A stretch of 35,609 nt of DNA, taken from positions 1 to 35,609 of the forward strand of contig NZ_CAKKLX010000048.1 in the NCBI RefSeq assembly GCF_918698155.1, in the 5' to 3' direction. The notes beneath the pieces were generated by a model, which saw nothing but the letters and a program-made list of their open reading frames with translations, ran no database searches and was not told where the DNA came from. Positions 8,156 to 15,160 of this stretch are shown here, piece by piece (positions within the stretch are counted from its first letter, which is position 1; each line of letters opens with the position of its first letter). A program made the translations under genes and the position numbers. This stretch comes from Roseomonas sp. CECT 9278. Its GTDB lineage: Bacteria; Pseudomonadota; Alphaproteobacteria; Acetobacterales; Acetobacteraceae.

Positions 8156-8751
8156 CGCAGCAGCCTGTCGATCCAGCCGGGAACCACCTCGCGCCGCTGG
8201 TTCAGCACGGCGCCGATCACGCCGACCTGCGCCTGCGCCAGGTCCTGCTGGAGGCGCTCGATTGCCTCCGCCGGCAGGTTGCCCGCGCGGATCACGATCA
8301 GCGCCTGGCCGCAGCAGCGCGCGGCGATCATCGCCGCCGGCCCGGCATCTGCCGCCGGCGCATCGACCAGCACGACATCGAAGCGCGCCGTGCCGGCCGC
8401 CACGACCAACGCCGACAGGCGCGGGCGCAGCGCCGGCAAGCCCCCCTCCGCGACCACCAGCGCCAGCGGCGCCGCGCTGCGCGCCACGGCATCGTCGGCC
8501 AGGATCGCCGGCGGCGCGCCGAGCCGCGCCAGCGCATCGCCGACCGGCAGCCGCCCGCCGGCCAGGTCGACCAGCAGCACGCGCAGGCCGAGCACGCCGG
8601 ACAATTCGCGCGCCAGCAGCGCGGTGCAGGTGGTCACGCCCTCGCGCGCCGCCGCCGCGGTGACGGCGAGAGCGAGCGGTGCGCCGCGCTCGGCCTCCTG
8701 CGCGATCACCGCCGCCGCGCGGGCGAAATGCCGGTCGAGACCCGAGGCCAT
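8152..8751 (-). CDS. Stand-alone CpsD/BY-kinase-like P-loop protein lacking the Walker A lysine
   Basis: This 199-residue protein follows the GumC-like gene with a 3-bp gap, where Wzc-type systems keep the cytosolic tyrosine-kinase domain. The fold pattern matches the CpsD/MinD-like group: Walker A region TAAAAREGVTTCTALLA (31-47), Walker A'-like VLLVDLAGGRLP (58-69) and Walker B DVVLVDAP (125-132). At the P-loop, canonical PGEGKST reads AREGVTT: the first glycine is Arg36 and the catalytic lysine is Val39. No tyrosine cluster is present at the C-terminus; in fact the chain has essentially no tyrosine. It may therefore bind the GumC protein as a regulatory or structural partner without tyrosine-kinase activity. 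Family assignment is fairly firm; the activity prediction is inference. Confidence 0.78.
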   Translation of the reverse strand: MASGLDRHFARAAAVIAQEAERGAPLALAVTAAAAREGVTTCTALLARELSGVLGLRVLLVDLAGGRLPVGDALARLGAPPAILADDAVARSAAPLALVVAEGGLPALRPRLSALVVAAGTARFDVVLVDAPAADAGPAAMIAARCCGQALIVIRAGNLPAEAIERLQQDLAQAQVGVIGAVLNQRREVVPGWIDRLLR

Positions 8752-8754
8752 GGT

Positions 8755-10266
8755 TCAGGCGACCTGCAGGGGCCGGCGCACCCGCGGCGCCACCGCCAGC
8801 ACGCGCAGGCCGAGCCGCGATTCGACATCGCGGCGCCCATAGACCCGCTGGTCGAAGAAGCTGCGCACCACGATCCAGGCCAGCGCCAGAACCACGCCGA
8901 CCGCCGCCGACAGCACGATCAGCGACATCTTGCGCATGCCGACCGGCGCGGCGTTGGCCGCCGGTCGCTGGACCAGCTGGACATTGCCGATGCGCGCTTC
9001 CTCGAGGGCCGCGACCGACAGCGCGTCGTTCAGCTTGTTGTCGTTGAATTCGTAGGCGCGCCGGGCGGAATCGACGTCGCGCCGAAGTTCGTACCAGCGC
9101 GGCAGGTCGGCCTGCAGCGCGTCGAGTTCCTGCTGGAGCGTCGCGCGCTGGCGTTCGCGGGCCTCAAGCTGCTGGCGGCGCTGGGCGAGCGTCGCGCGCA
9201 CCTGCTCGGTCAGTTGGCGCGACAACGCCGCCATCTCGGCGCGCTGGCGGCGGATATTGACGTCCTGCGGGTTGAGCGTGGTCTGCGACCCCGCGCTGCG
9301 CGCACCCAGCGTCGCGAGCTCGGTGGCGAGGGTCTGCTGCAGCGGATTGCCCGCGAGCGCCACGCCCGACAGCGATTCGTCGCCCGCCGCCTGGGCGGCC
9401 TGGAGCTGGTCCATCGCGGTGCGCGACAGGTCGAGGTCGAGCGTCGCCGCCTGGATCGCCGTATCGGCCTCGGCCAGGCGCCGATGCAGGGTCGATCGCT
9501 GCTCGTCGGGGTTGAAGATGCCGTTGGCGCGCTCGAAGGCGGCGAGCGCCGCCTCGGTATCCTGCAGGCGCTGGGAGGTGTCGCGCCGGCGGTCGGTGAA
9601 GAAGGCGACCGCCTGGCTGCCCTGGAACATCGCCCCGCGCATCTCGAAATACAGGTCGAGCAGGTCGCGCAGCAGCGGCTCGGGCAGCGCGCGGTCGTTC
9701 CAGAACACGCGCGCGCTGATGACGTTGCTGTTCGGCGCCGCGGTCAGCAGCAGGGAACCGGCGATCGCCTCGATCGCGGCCTGCTGCGGCGTCAGGCGCG
9801 GGCGCAGCCCGATGGTGATGAGGAATTCGTCGAGCGCCTCGCGCGCGCCGAACCACGTCGCGCGCGCCCCTTCGCGCAGCCGGCCGAACAACGATGTCGG
9901 CACCGGGCGCGGCGCCGGCGTCAGGTCGATGCGCTCGACCAGCCGCGCGATCAGGTCGCGCGAGCGGATCAGTTCCATTTCGCTGTTCACATGGCTCGGC
10001 GTGGTCGCGATCAGCGCCTGGCGGTCGGCCAGCATGGTGGGCAGCGGCGCCTGCTCCTGGCCCAGGCGCACCAGGATCTTGGCCTCGGCCACCCAGGCAT
10101 CGCCGCGGATGAGGAAGGCGTAGCCCGCCGCGAAGACCACCGCGAGGGTGACGATCGCGACGGCGCTCCAGATGCGGCGGAACACCAGCTCCGCCAGTTC
10201 GTTGAGAGAGACCGCGGGCAGCAGCGCGCCGAGGCCCGCCGGCGCGGGGCCGGCAGGCGGTGTCAT
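8755..10266 (-). CDS. GumC/Wzz-like polysaccharide co-polymerase
   Basis: This 503-residue inner-membrane protein controls chain length and links polymerisation to export. A first membrane segment lies at about residues 34-53 (SAVAIVTLAVVFAAGYAFLI), followed by the Wzz-type region AEAKILVRLGQE. A long periplasmic region, largely coiled coil (about 200-410; many Glu/Gln/Arg/Leu heptads), precedes a second membrane segment at about 455-478 (SLIVLSAAVGVVLALAWIVV). The C-terminal cytosolic tail is short, so unlike Wzc it carries no kinase domain; a separate kinase-like gene follows directly. Its ATG overlaps the rfbG stop by 4 nt. The large periplasmic part is typical of the GumC/ExoP type that meets a Wza-like channel, and such a channel is encoded in this operon. 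Confidence 0.92.
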   Translation of the reverse strand: MTPPAGPAPAGLGALLPAVSLNELAELVFRRIWSAVAIVTLAVVFAAGYAFLIRGDAWVAEAKILVRLGQEQAPLPTMLADRQALIATTPSHVNSEMELIRSRDLIARLVERIDLTPAPRPVPTSLFGRLREGARATWFGAREALDEFLITIGLRPRLTPQQAAIEAIAGSLLLTAAPNSNVISARVFWNDRALPEPLLRDLLDLYFEMRGAMFQGSQAVAFFTDRRRDTSQRLQDTEAALAAFERANGIFNPDEQRSTLHRRLAEADTAIQAATLDLDLSRTAMDQLQAAQAAGDESLSGVALAGNPLQQTLATELATLGARSAGSQTTLNPQDVNIRRQRAEMAALSRQLTEQVRATLAQRRQQLEARERQRATLQQELDALQADLPRWYELRRDVDSARRAYEFNDNKLNDALSVAALEEARIGNVQLVQRPAANAAPVGMRKMSLIVLSAAVGVVLALAWIVVRSFFDQRVYGRRDVESRLGLRVLAVAPRVRRPLQVA

Positions 10267-11267
10267 GGGCGCTGGCCCGCCGTGCCGGCCAGCCAGGCGC
10301 GGTACCAGGCCACCGTCTCATCCAGGGCCGCCTCCAGCGTGAAGGCCGGCTTCCAGCCCAGCATGCGCCGCGCCTTGGCGGCCGAGAGATGCTGTTCGGG
10401 GATCTCGTTGGTGGCCTCACCCAGGATGATCGGTTCCAGGTCGGCCCGCCCGGCCGCGGCCAGGATGCGCTGCACCAGCGCGACCACGGACATCGGCTGC
10501 TCGGTCGAGAAGTTGAAGGCCTCCCCGTGCAGCGCGCGGTCCTCCATCGCCTCGGCCAGCGCGAGATAGGCGAAGACCACGTCGCGCACGTAGATGTAGT
10601 CGCGGATCATGCTGCCGTCGGAGCGCAGGATCGGGCGTTCGCCGTTGATCGCCCAGCGCGCCACGCCGGGCACGATGCGGTTGAAGTTGAGATCGCGCCC
10701 GCCGAAGAAATTCCCCGCCCGCGTCACGCAGACCGGCAGGCCGTAGGTGTGGTGGTAGGTCTGCGCGATGATGTCGGTGCAGGACTTTGATGCGTCATAC
10801 GGATGCCGCCCGTTCAGCGGCATGGTCTCGTCATAGGGCAGGCTCGGGGCCGTGCCATAGGCCTTGTCGGACGACGCGACGACGATGCGCTTCACCCGCC
10901 CGCCCAGTTCGCGGCAGGCGTCGAGCACATTCCAGGTGCCGCGGATATTCGCCTCGAAGGTCGATCGCGGATTGCGGTTGGCGATCCCCACGATCGGCTG
11001 CGCGCCCAGGTGCAGCACGGTGTCGGCCTCATGCTCGTTGATCGCGCGCAGGATGGTCTCGTAGTCCTCGAGCGCGCCGTAGACGGTGAAGTGGGGTTCG
11101 GTCTGCGGATCGTCGCGGCGCGACAAGTGCCGCCCCAGGTCGCGCACATAGCCGATGGTGGTCGCCCCGCGGGCGTTGAGCTCCTTGACCGTCCAGGACC
11201 CCAGGAAGCCCGAGGACCCGGTCACCAGCACGCGCTTGTCGGCCCAGAAGCCGTCGTTCGAACCCAT
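10263..11267 (-). CDS. rfbG: CDP-glucose 4,6-dehydratase-like NAD-dependent dehydratase
   Basis: This 334-residue short-chain dehydrogenase probably turns CDP-D-glucose into CDP-4-dehydro-6-deoxyglucose. Visible features are the NAD-binding motif VLVTGSSGFLGSW (13-25), the active-site segment VVASSDKAYG (129-138, with Asp134/Lys135 typical of the RfbG group) and YDASK with Tyr157/Lys161. RfbG signatures RAGNFFGGRDLNFNRIVPG and RDYIYVRDVV are also present. The gene directly upstream encodes the matching cytidylyltransferase (24-bp gap), which supports CDP rather than another nucleotide. The usual next enzymes of CDP-dideoxy or CDP-branched sugar pathways (3-dehydrase, reductases, epimerase) are absent here. 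The product is therefore either finished elsewhere or used after an unidentified reduction. Confidence 0.87.
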   Translation of the reverse strand: MGSNDGFWADKRVLVTGSSGFLGSWTVKELNARGATTIGYVRDLGRHLSRRDDPQTEPHFTVYGALEDYETILRAINEHEADTVLHLGAQPIVGIANRNPRSTFEANIRGTWNVLDACRELGGRVKRIVVASSDKAYGTAPSLPYDETMPLNGRHPYDASKSCTDIIAQTYHHTYGLPVCVTRAGNFFGGRDLNFNRIVPGVARWAINGERPILRSDGSMIRDYIYVRDVVFAYLALAEAMEDRALHGEAFNFSTEQPMSVVALVQRILAAAGRADLEPIILGEATNEIPEQHLSAAKARRMLGWKPAFTLEAALDETVAWYRAWLAGTAGQRP

Positions 11268-11291
11268 GGTATGGAATGCCCCTCGTGCGGT

Positions 11292-11999
11292 TCAGGCGGC
11301 CGCGGCCGTGCGCATCCAGGGGGCGCGCCCCTCGGCGAACATCGCCTCGATTTCCTGCTGGTCCTTGTAGGTGTCCATCGACTTGAAGAACCCGTCGTGC
11401 CGATAGGTCGCGAGGTTGCGCCCGGGCAGCAGGCCGGGGAACACGTCGCGCTCCAGGTTCTCGCCCTGCCAATGGTCGAAGATGCGCTTCTCCATCACGA
11501 AGTAGCCCGCGTTGATCCAGTGCTCGCGCAGCACCGGCTTCTCGCGGAAGTCCGAGATCACGCCGGCGGCGTCGGCCTCGATGGTGCCGTATTGCGATCG
11601 CAGCGGCACCGAGGTGATGGTCGCGAGCTTGCCCATGCGACGATGGAAGGCCAGCAGGTCGCCCAGGTCGACATCCGACAGGCCGTCGGCATAGGTCGCC
11701 ATGAAGGTGTCGCGCAGCAGGTGGCGGCAGCCCCAGATGCGCCCGCCGGTGTCGGTGGCAGCGCCGGTATCCACGATGTCGACCTTCCAGCCGAAGTTCC
11801 GGCCGTCGAAATAGTCGAGGATGATCTCCTTGCGGTAGCCCACCGAGATGACGAATTCGGTGATGCCCTGCCGGGCGTAGATGTCCATCACGCGCAGCAG
11901 GATCGGCTTGCCGCCCACCGGCATCATCGGCTTGGGCAGGTATTCGGTGTACGGGTAGGCGCGGGTGCCCGAGCCCCCGGCCAGGATCACGACCTGCAT
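11292..11999 (-). CDS. rfbF: Glucose-1-phosphate cytidylyltransferase-like nucleotidyltransferase
   Basis: This 235-residue enzyme is predicted to form CDP-glucose from glucose 1-phosphate and CTP. It starts with the nucleotidyltransferase signature VVILAGGSGTRAYPYTEYLP followed by KPMMPVGGKPIL. It has the RfbF-type segment TYADGLSDVDLGDLLAFHRR and the C-terminal NAGYFVMEKRIFD and FFKSMDTYKD elements. RfbF enzymes normally have about 257 residues, so this one is slightly short. A GAAGGAG ribosome-binding sequence precedes the ATG. It lies between the phosphotransferase (45-bp gap) and rfbG, so both CDP-sugar enzymes are made together. A generic sugar-phosphate nucleotidyltransferase with other base specificity is the main alternative. 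Confidence 0.87.
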   Translation of the reverse strand: MQVVILAGGSGTRAYPYTEYLPKPMMPVGGKPILLRVMDIYARQGITEFVISVGYRKEIILDYFDGRNFGWKVDIVDTGAATDTGGRIWGCRHLLRDTFMATYADGLSDVDLGDLLAFHRRMGKLATITSVPLRSQYGTIEADAAGVISDFREKPVLREHWINAGYFVMEKRIFDHWQGENLERDVFPGLLPGRNLATYRHDGFFKSMDTYKDQQEIEAMFAEGRAPWMRTAAAA

Positions 12000-12044
12000 C
12001 TCATCTGCTCCTTCGCATGGGCGCGCGCGGCGCCGGGGTCGCGT

Positions 12045-13523
12045 TCAGAAGGCGTTGTCGCAGCGCATCCCGCGCGTCAGCGTCGCGACCAGGATCCGCA
12101 TGTCCATCCACAGCGTCCAGTGCTCGACGTAATGGAGGTCGTAGTCGAGCCGCCGCTGCGCCTTTTCCATGCTGTCCACCAGGCCGCGCTGGCCATTGAC
12201 CTGCGCGAGGCCGGTGATGCCGGGCTTCATGCGGTGGCGCGCGGCGTAGTGGCGCACGATCTCGTGGTAGTAGCGCCCGCCGACCTGCATCTCGACCGGA
12301 TGGGCGCGCGGCCCGACCAGCGACATCGTGCCCAGCAGCACGTTGAACAGCTGCGGCAGCTCGTCGATGCTGGAGGACCGCAGGAAACGCCCCACGCGCG
12401 TCACGCGCGGGTCGCCGCGCAGGGTGGCCAGCCGGCCGGTGGCATCGCAGCGATCGGCATACATGGTGCGGAACTTGAAGATCATGATCGGCCGGTTGCC
12501 CAGGCCGAAGCGCCGCTGGCGCAGCAGCACCGGCCCCGGGCTGTCGAGCCGTATCGCCAGCGCCGCCAGCAGCATGACCGGCGCCACCATCACCAGCAGC
12601 CCCGCGCTGACCAGCAGGTCCTCGGCGCGCTTCACGAAGCCGCGCCAGTCGCGCAGCGGCCGCCCCCAGACCTCGAGCGCGAGCCGCCCGCCCATCATGC
12701 GCGGCGCGCCCGCCGGCAGGTCATAGGCCGCGAGATCGGGTGCGAGGCGCACATCGACCGGCAGGTCGCGCAACTGCATGCAGACCGCGGCGATGCGGTC
12801 GGGGTCCGACCACGGCAGCGCCACGATCACCGCATCGAGCCCAAGGCCCGGTGCCTCGTGCACCAGGTCGGCCAGGCGCCGATGCATGCTGTCGAGGCCC
12901 GGTGCCTCCGGCGTGTCGATGCCATAGACGCCGAGCACCGCCACCTGGCCCGCGAGCCCCGGCTGCGCCAGGTGGTCGACCAGGCGCTGCGTGTGCTCCG
13001 CGCCGCCCACGATGGCGATGCGCTCCGCCAGGCGACCTTCGGCGCGCCAGCGGCGCATCCGCATCGCCGCGAGGACGCGCCAGCCCGCCAGCGCGCCGGC
13101 GCCGGCCACCGACCACCCGACCAGCCAGCCGCGCGTGACCGCCACGCCGCCATCCCACAGGTAGGCAACGGTGATGGTGAGCATCAGCGCCAGGCCCCAG
13201 GTGGCCAGCAGCCGGCCGACCGCGCCGATGCGCCGGTCGAGCAGATCGGCGCGGTACTGCCCGCCGGCCGCCGCGAGCGCGAGGAAGAACATGGTGCCGA
13301 CCAGCGTGGCGGCGGCGTGGCGGGCGCCCTCGCCGTCCCCGTCGGTATCGACCAGCTGGCTGACCGCCACCCCGGCGCCGATGGCGATCACGCCATCCAC
13401 CGCGGGCAGCAGGCCGGCCAGCACGGCGACGGACCGGCGCACCAGGGCGGTCGGCGCCGCCGCGGTCAGCAACGGTATGGCGCGCAGTCCGGGCTCCGCC
13501 TCGGCGAGGGGGCCGCGCGTCAT
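12045..13523 (-). CDS. Polyprenyl glycosylphosphotransferase (WcaJ/ExoY-like initiating enzyme)
   Basis: This 492-residue inner-membrane enzyme transfers a sugar phosphate, often glucose or galactose 1-phosphate, to undecaprenyl phosphate to start each repeat unit. The N-terminal half has four or five hydrophobic segments, then a cytosolic Rossmann-like region with IAIVGGAEHTQRLVDHL. A further hydrophobic anchor (LLVSAGLLVMVAPVMLLAAL) precedes the catalytic domain with FKFRTMYAD, SSIDELPQLFNVLLGTMSLV, GPRAHP and KPGITGLAQVNGQRG. It is the first main gene of the leftward operon. I chose ATG 13523; an in-frame GTG at 13628 would add 35 residues. The chosen start overlaps the stop of a small leader ORF with a strong ribosome-binding site, suggesting translational coupling. 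Confidence 0.92.
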   Translation of the reverse strand: MTRGPLAEAEPGLRAIPLLTAAAPTALVRRSVAVLAGLLPAVDGVIAIGAGVAVSQLVDTDGDGEGARHAAATLVGTMFFLALAAAGGQYRADLLDRRIGAVGRLLATWGLALMLTITVAYLWDGGVAVTRGWLVGWSVAGAGALAGWRVLAAMRMRRWRAEGRLAERIAIVGGAEHTQRLVDHLAQPGLAGQVAVLGVYGIDTPEAPGLDSMHRRLADLVHEAPGLGLDAVIVALPWSDPDRIAAVCMQLRDLPVDVRLAPDLAAYDLPAGAPRMMGGRLALEVWGRPLRDWRGFVKRAEDLLVSAGLLVMVAPVMLLAALAIRLDSPGPVLLRQRRFGLGNRPIMIFKFRTMYADRCDATGRLATLRGDPRVTRVGRFLRSSSIDELPQLFNVLLGTMSLVGPRAHPVEMQVGGRYYHEIVRHYAARHRMKPGITGLAQVNGQRGLVDSMEKAQRRLDYDLHYVEHWTLWMDMRILVATLTRGMRCDNAF

Positions 13524-13570
13524 CGCCGCACCTGCGGCCCGGCCCAGGGTTCTGCTCGCGCGGGCATCAT
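13520..13570 (-). CDS. Putative 16-codon leader ORF coupled to the phosphotransferase gene
   Basis: On the minus strand a GGGGGAG sequence (13584-13578) stands 7 nt before ATG 13570. The short frame reads MMPARAEPWAGPQVRR and stops with TGA at 13522-13520. That TGA overlaps the phosphotransferase ATG (13523-13521) as ATGA. The ribosome-binding site here is the best match in the area and does not fit any in-frame start of the phosphotransferase. A leader peptide that delivers ribosomes to the downstream start is a reasonable reading. The alternative is chance, with phosphotransferase translation starting at GTG 13628. No codon run or mutually exclusive hairpins were recognised that would point to classical attenuation. 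Confidence 0.4.
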   Translation of the reverse strand: MMPARAEPWAGPQVRR

Positions 13571-13816
13571 CACGAATCTCCCCCGTCCGAGGCGCTGGTC
13601 CCGTGACCCGATCGTGGCGCTGCGGCACCGTATCCCGGCACCAGCCGCCGCATCCCGATCACGGTCGAAACATGCACAATTCCCTGGCCGGCATCCTGCC
13701 GCCCAGTCGCCTCCAAGCCCGGCCTCCGCCCCGTGGCGGCGTGGGCACAGTCTGGCATGGCTTCCGTTGCGTAACAATCTGCCCCAATCTCCGCATGTGG
13801 AACGGGGGCCGAATTC
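13571..13816. promoter_or_regulatory. Divergent control region of the two exopolysaccharide operons
   Basis: About 250 bp separate the leftward phosphotransferase leader and the rightward flippase gene, so the promoters of both operons should be here. Base composition dips around 13665-13685 and 13765-13795 (for example TTGCGTAACAATCT), the most likely places for RNA polymerase contact. I could not find a convincing -35/-10 pair or a named operator on either strand. Assignment as a control region rests on the divergent layout. Confidence 0.5.
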
Positions 13817-15160
13817 GTGGAACGAGCGCCGGCGCCGTCCGGGCGCATGCTGACACGCAGCGCCCTGGCGCTCGGCCTGAAGGGCATGATCGTCGCAGCG
13901 GGCTTTGGCATGCAGATCGTCCTCGCACGTACCCTCGGCCCCGAGGGACTGGGGGTCTATGCAACGTTTCTGTCGATGGTGACGGTGCTCTCGGTCACAG
14001 GCGGCTTCGGCATGCCGCTGGCGGCGATCCGCTTCATCCCGGTCTACGCGGCAACCGGCGAGGCGGCCCGCCTGCGCGGCTTCATCCGCACCGCGCAGTG
14101 GCTGCTGGCCACGAGCTCGGTCGGGATCGCGGCGGCGTTCTGGCTGGCCTTCGCCCTCACGCCGTCGCTGCGGGACCAGGCGGGGCATGCCCTCGCCGCG
14201 GCGGCGATCATTCCATCTTTCGGATTCGTGACGCTTGCTGCGGGAATGTTGCAGGCGATGGGACAACCCCTGCGCGCGGAGCTGCTGGCCGGCCTGGCAC
14301 GCACGCTGCTGGTGGGGGTGCTGGTGCTCGTGGCAGGCCTGCTTGGCCTCGCCGACCCGGCGGTCGCGCTGTGGCTCACCGCGCTGGCCGCCGCGATCGC
14401 CTGGGCCGCCGCGCTGCCGGCCGTTCGGCGCGCCATGCCGGTGCCGCGGTGCGGCCCGCGATCGACCGAGGATCGGCGCCGCTGGATCGATGCCGGCCTC
14501 GCCTTCGTGCTGGCCATGGCGGCCGTGTCGCTGGTCGAGCGGCTCGATACCATCATGCTCGGCACGCTGGTGGGGGCGGAGGCGGCCGGCGTGTACAGCG
14601 TCGCGTCGCGGCTGGCGCTCACGGTGGCGCTCGCCTCCACCTCGGTGCTGTCGCTCATGGCGCCGGCCATGGCACGCCAGGCGGCCGCGCAGGACACTGA
14701 CGGCCTGCGCCGCACGGTGGCGGTCGCGGTGGCGCTGATGGTCGGGCTGGCGGCGGCGATCGCGGTGGTGCTGATCGCCGCCCTGCCCTGGCTGCTGCCC
14801 GCCTTCGGCCGCGGATTCGAGGATGCCGCCGGGCCGCTCGCGATCCTGCTCGGCGGGCTGGTCGCGGTCGCGGCCTGCGGGCCGGGCGGCGGGCTGCTGG
14901 CCCTGGCCGGGCACAACCGCGCGACCGTAGCCTGCGCGTTCGGCGCTGTGATCCTGGACATCGTGCTATGCCTGCTGCTGGTGCCAGTCTTCGGGTCGGA
15001 AGGCGCCGCCGTGGCCACCGTCGCCACGCTGTTCGCGCAGGCGGCGACACAGGCGGTCGTGGTGCGGCGGCTCCTGGGGGTGGATCCGACGCTGCTCGGT
15101 GCGCTCCGGCTGGCCTGGCGGTCCTCGGGACCAGGCGCACGAGGCGAGGGGCAGGGATGA
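13817..15160 (+). CDS. Wzx-like polysaccharide flippase (MOP/MATE superfamily)
   Basis: This 447-residue polytopic protein has about 12-14 hydrophobic helices across its length. It begins with the typical flippase opening ALALGLKGMIVAAGFGMQIV followed by LARTLGPEGLGVYATFLSMV. A central DTIMLGTLVGAEAAGVYSVA motif is characteristic of polysaccharide transporters. It should move the undecaprenyl-linked repeat unit across the inner membrane. The GTG at 13817 has GGGGG 8 nt upstream; ATG 13847 is a possible alternative, giving 437 residues. It heads the rightward operon, and its stop overlaps the glycosidase start by 4 nt. Confidence 0.9.
   Translation: MERAPAPSGRMLTRSALALGLKGMIVAAGFGMQIVLARTLGPEGLGVYATFLSMVTVLSVTGGFGMPLAAIRFIPVYAATGEAARLRGFIRTAQWLLATSSVGIAAAFWLAFALTPSLRDQAGHALAAAAIIPSFGFVTLAAGMLQAMGQPLRAELLAGLARTLLVGVLVLVAGLLGLADPAVALWLTALAAAIAWAAALPAVRRAMPVPRCGPRSTEDRRRWIDAGLAFVLAMAAVSLVERLDTIMLGTLVGAEAAGVYSVASRLALTVALASTSVLSLMAPAMARQAAAQDTDGLRRTVAVAVALMVGLAAAIAVVLIAALPWLLPAFGRGFEDAAGPLAILLGGLVAVAACGPGGGLLALAGHNRATVACAFGAVILDIVLCLLLVPVFGSEGAAVATVATLFAQAATQAVVVRRLLGVDPTLLGALRLAWRSSGPGARGEGQG

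Noticed and set aside
10803..13853. A 1016-residue open frame on the plus strand
   Set aside because: It is antisense to rfbG, rfbF and the phosphotransferase and shows no domain signatures. Long shadow frames are expected at this GC content.
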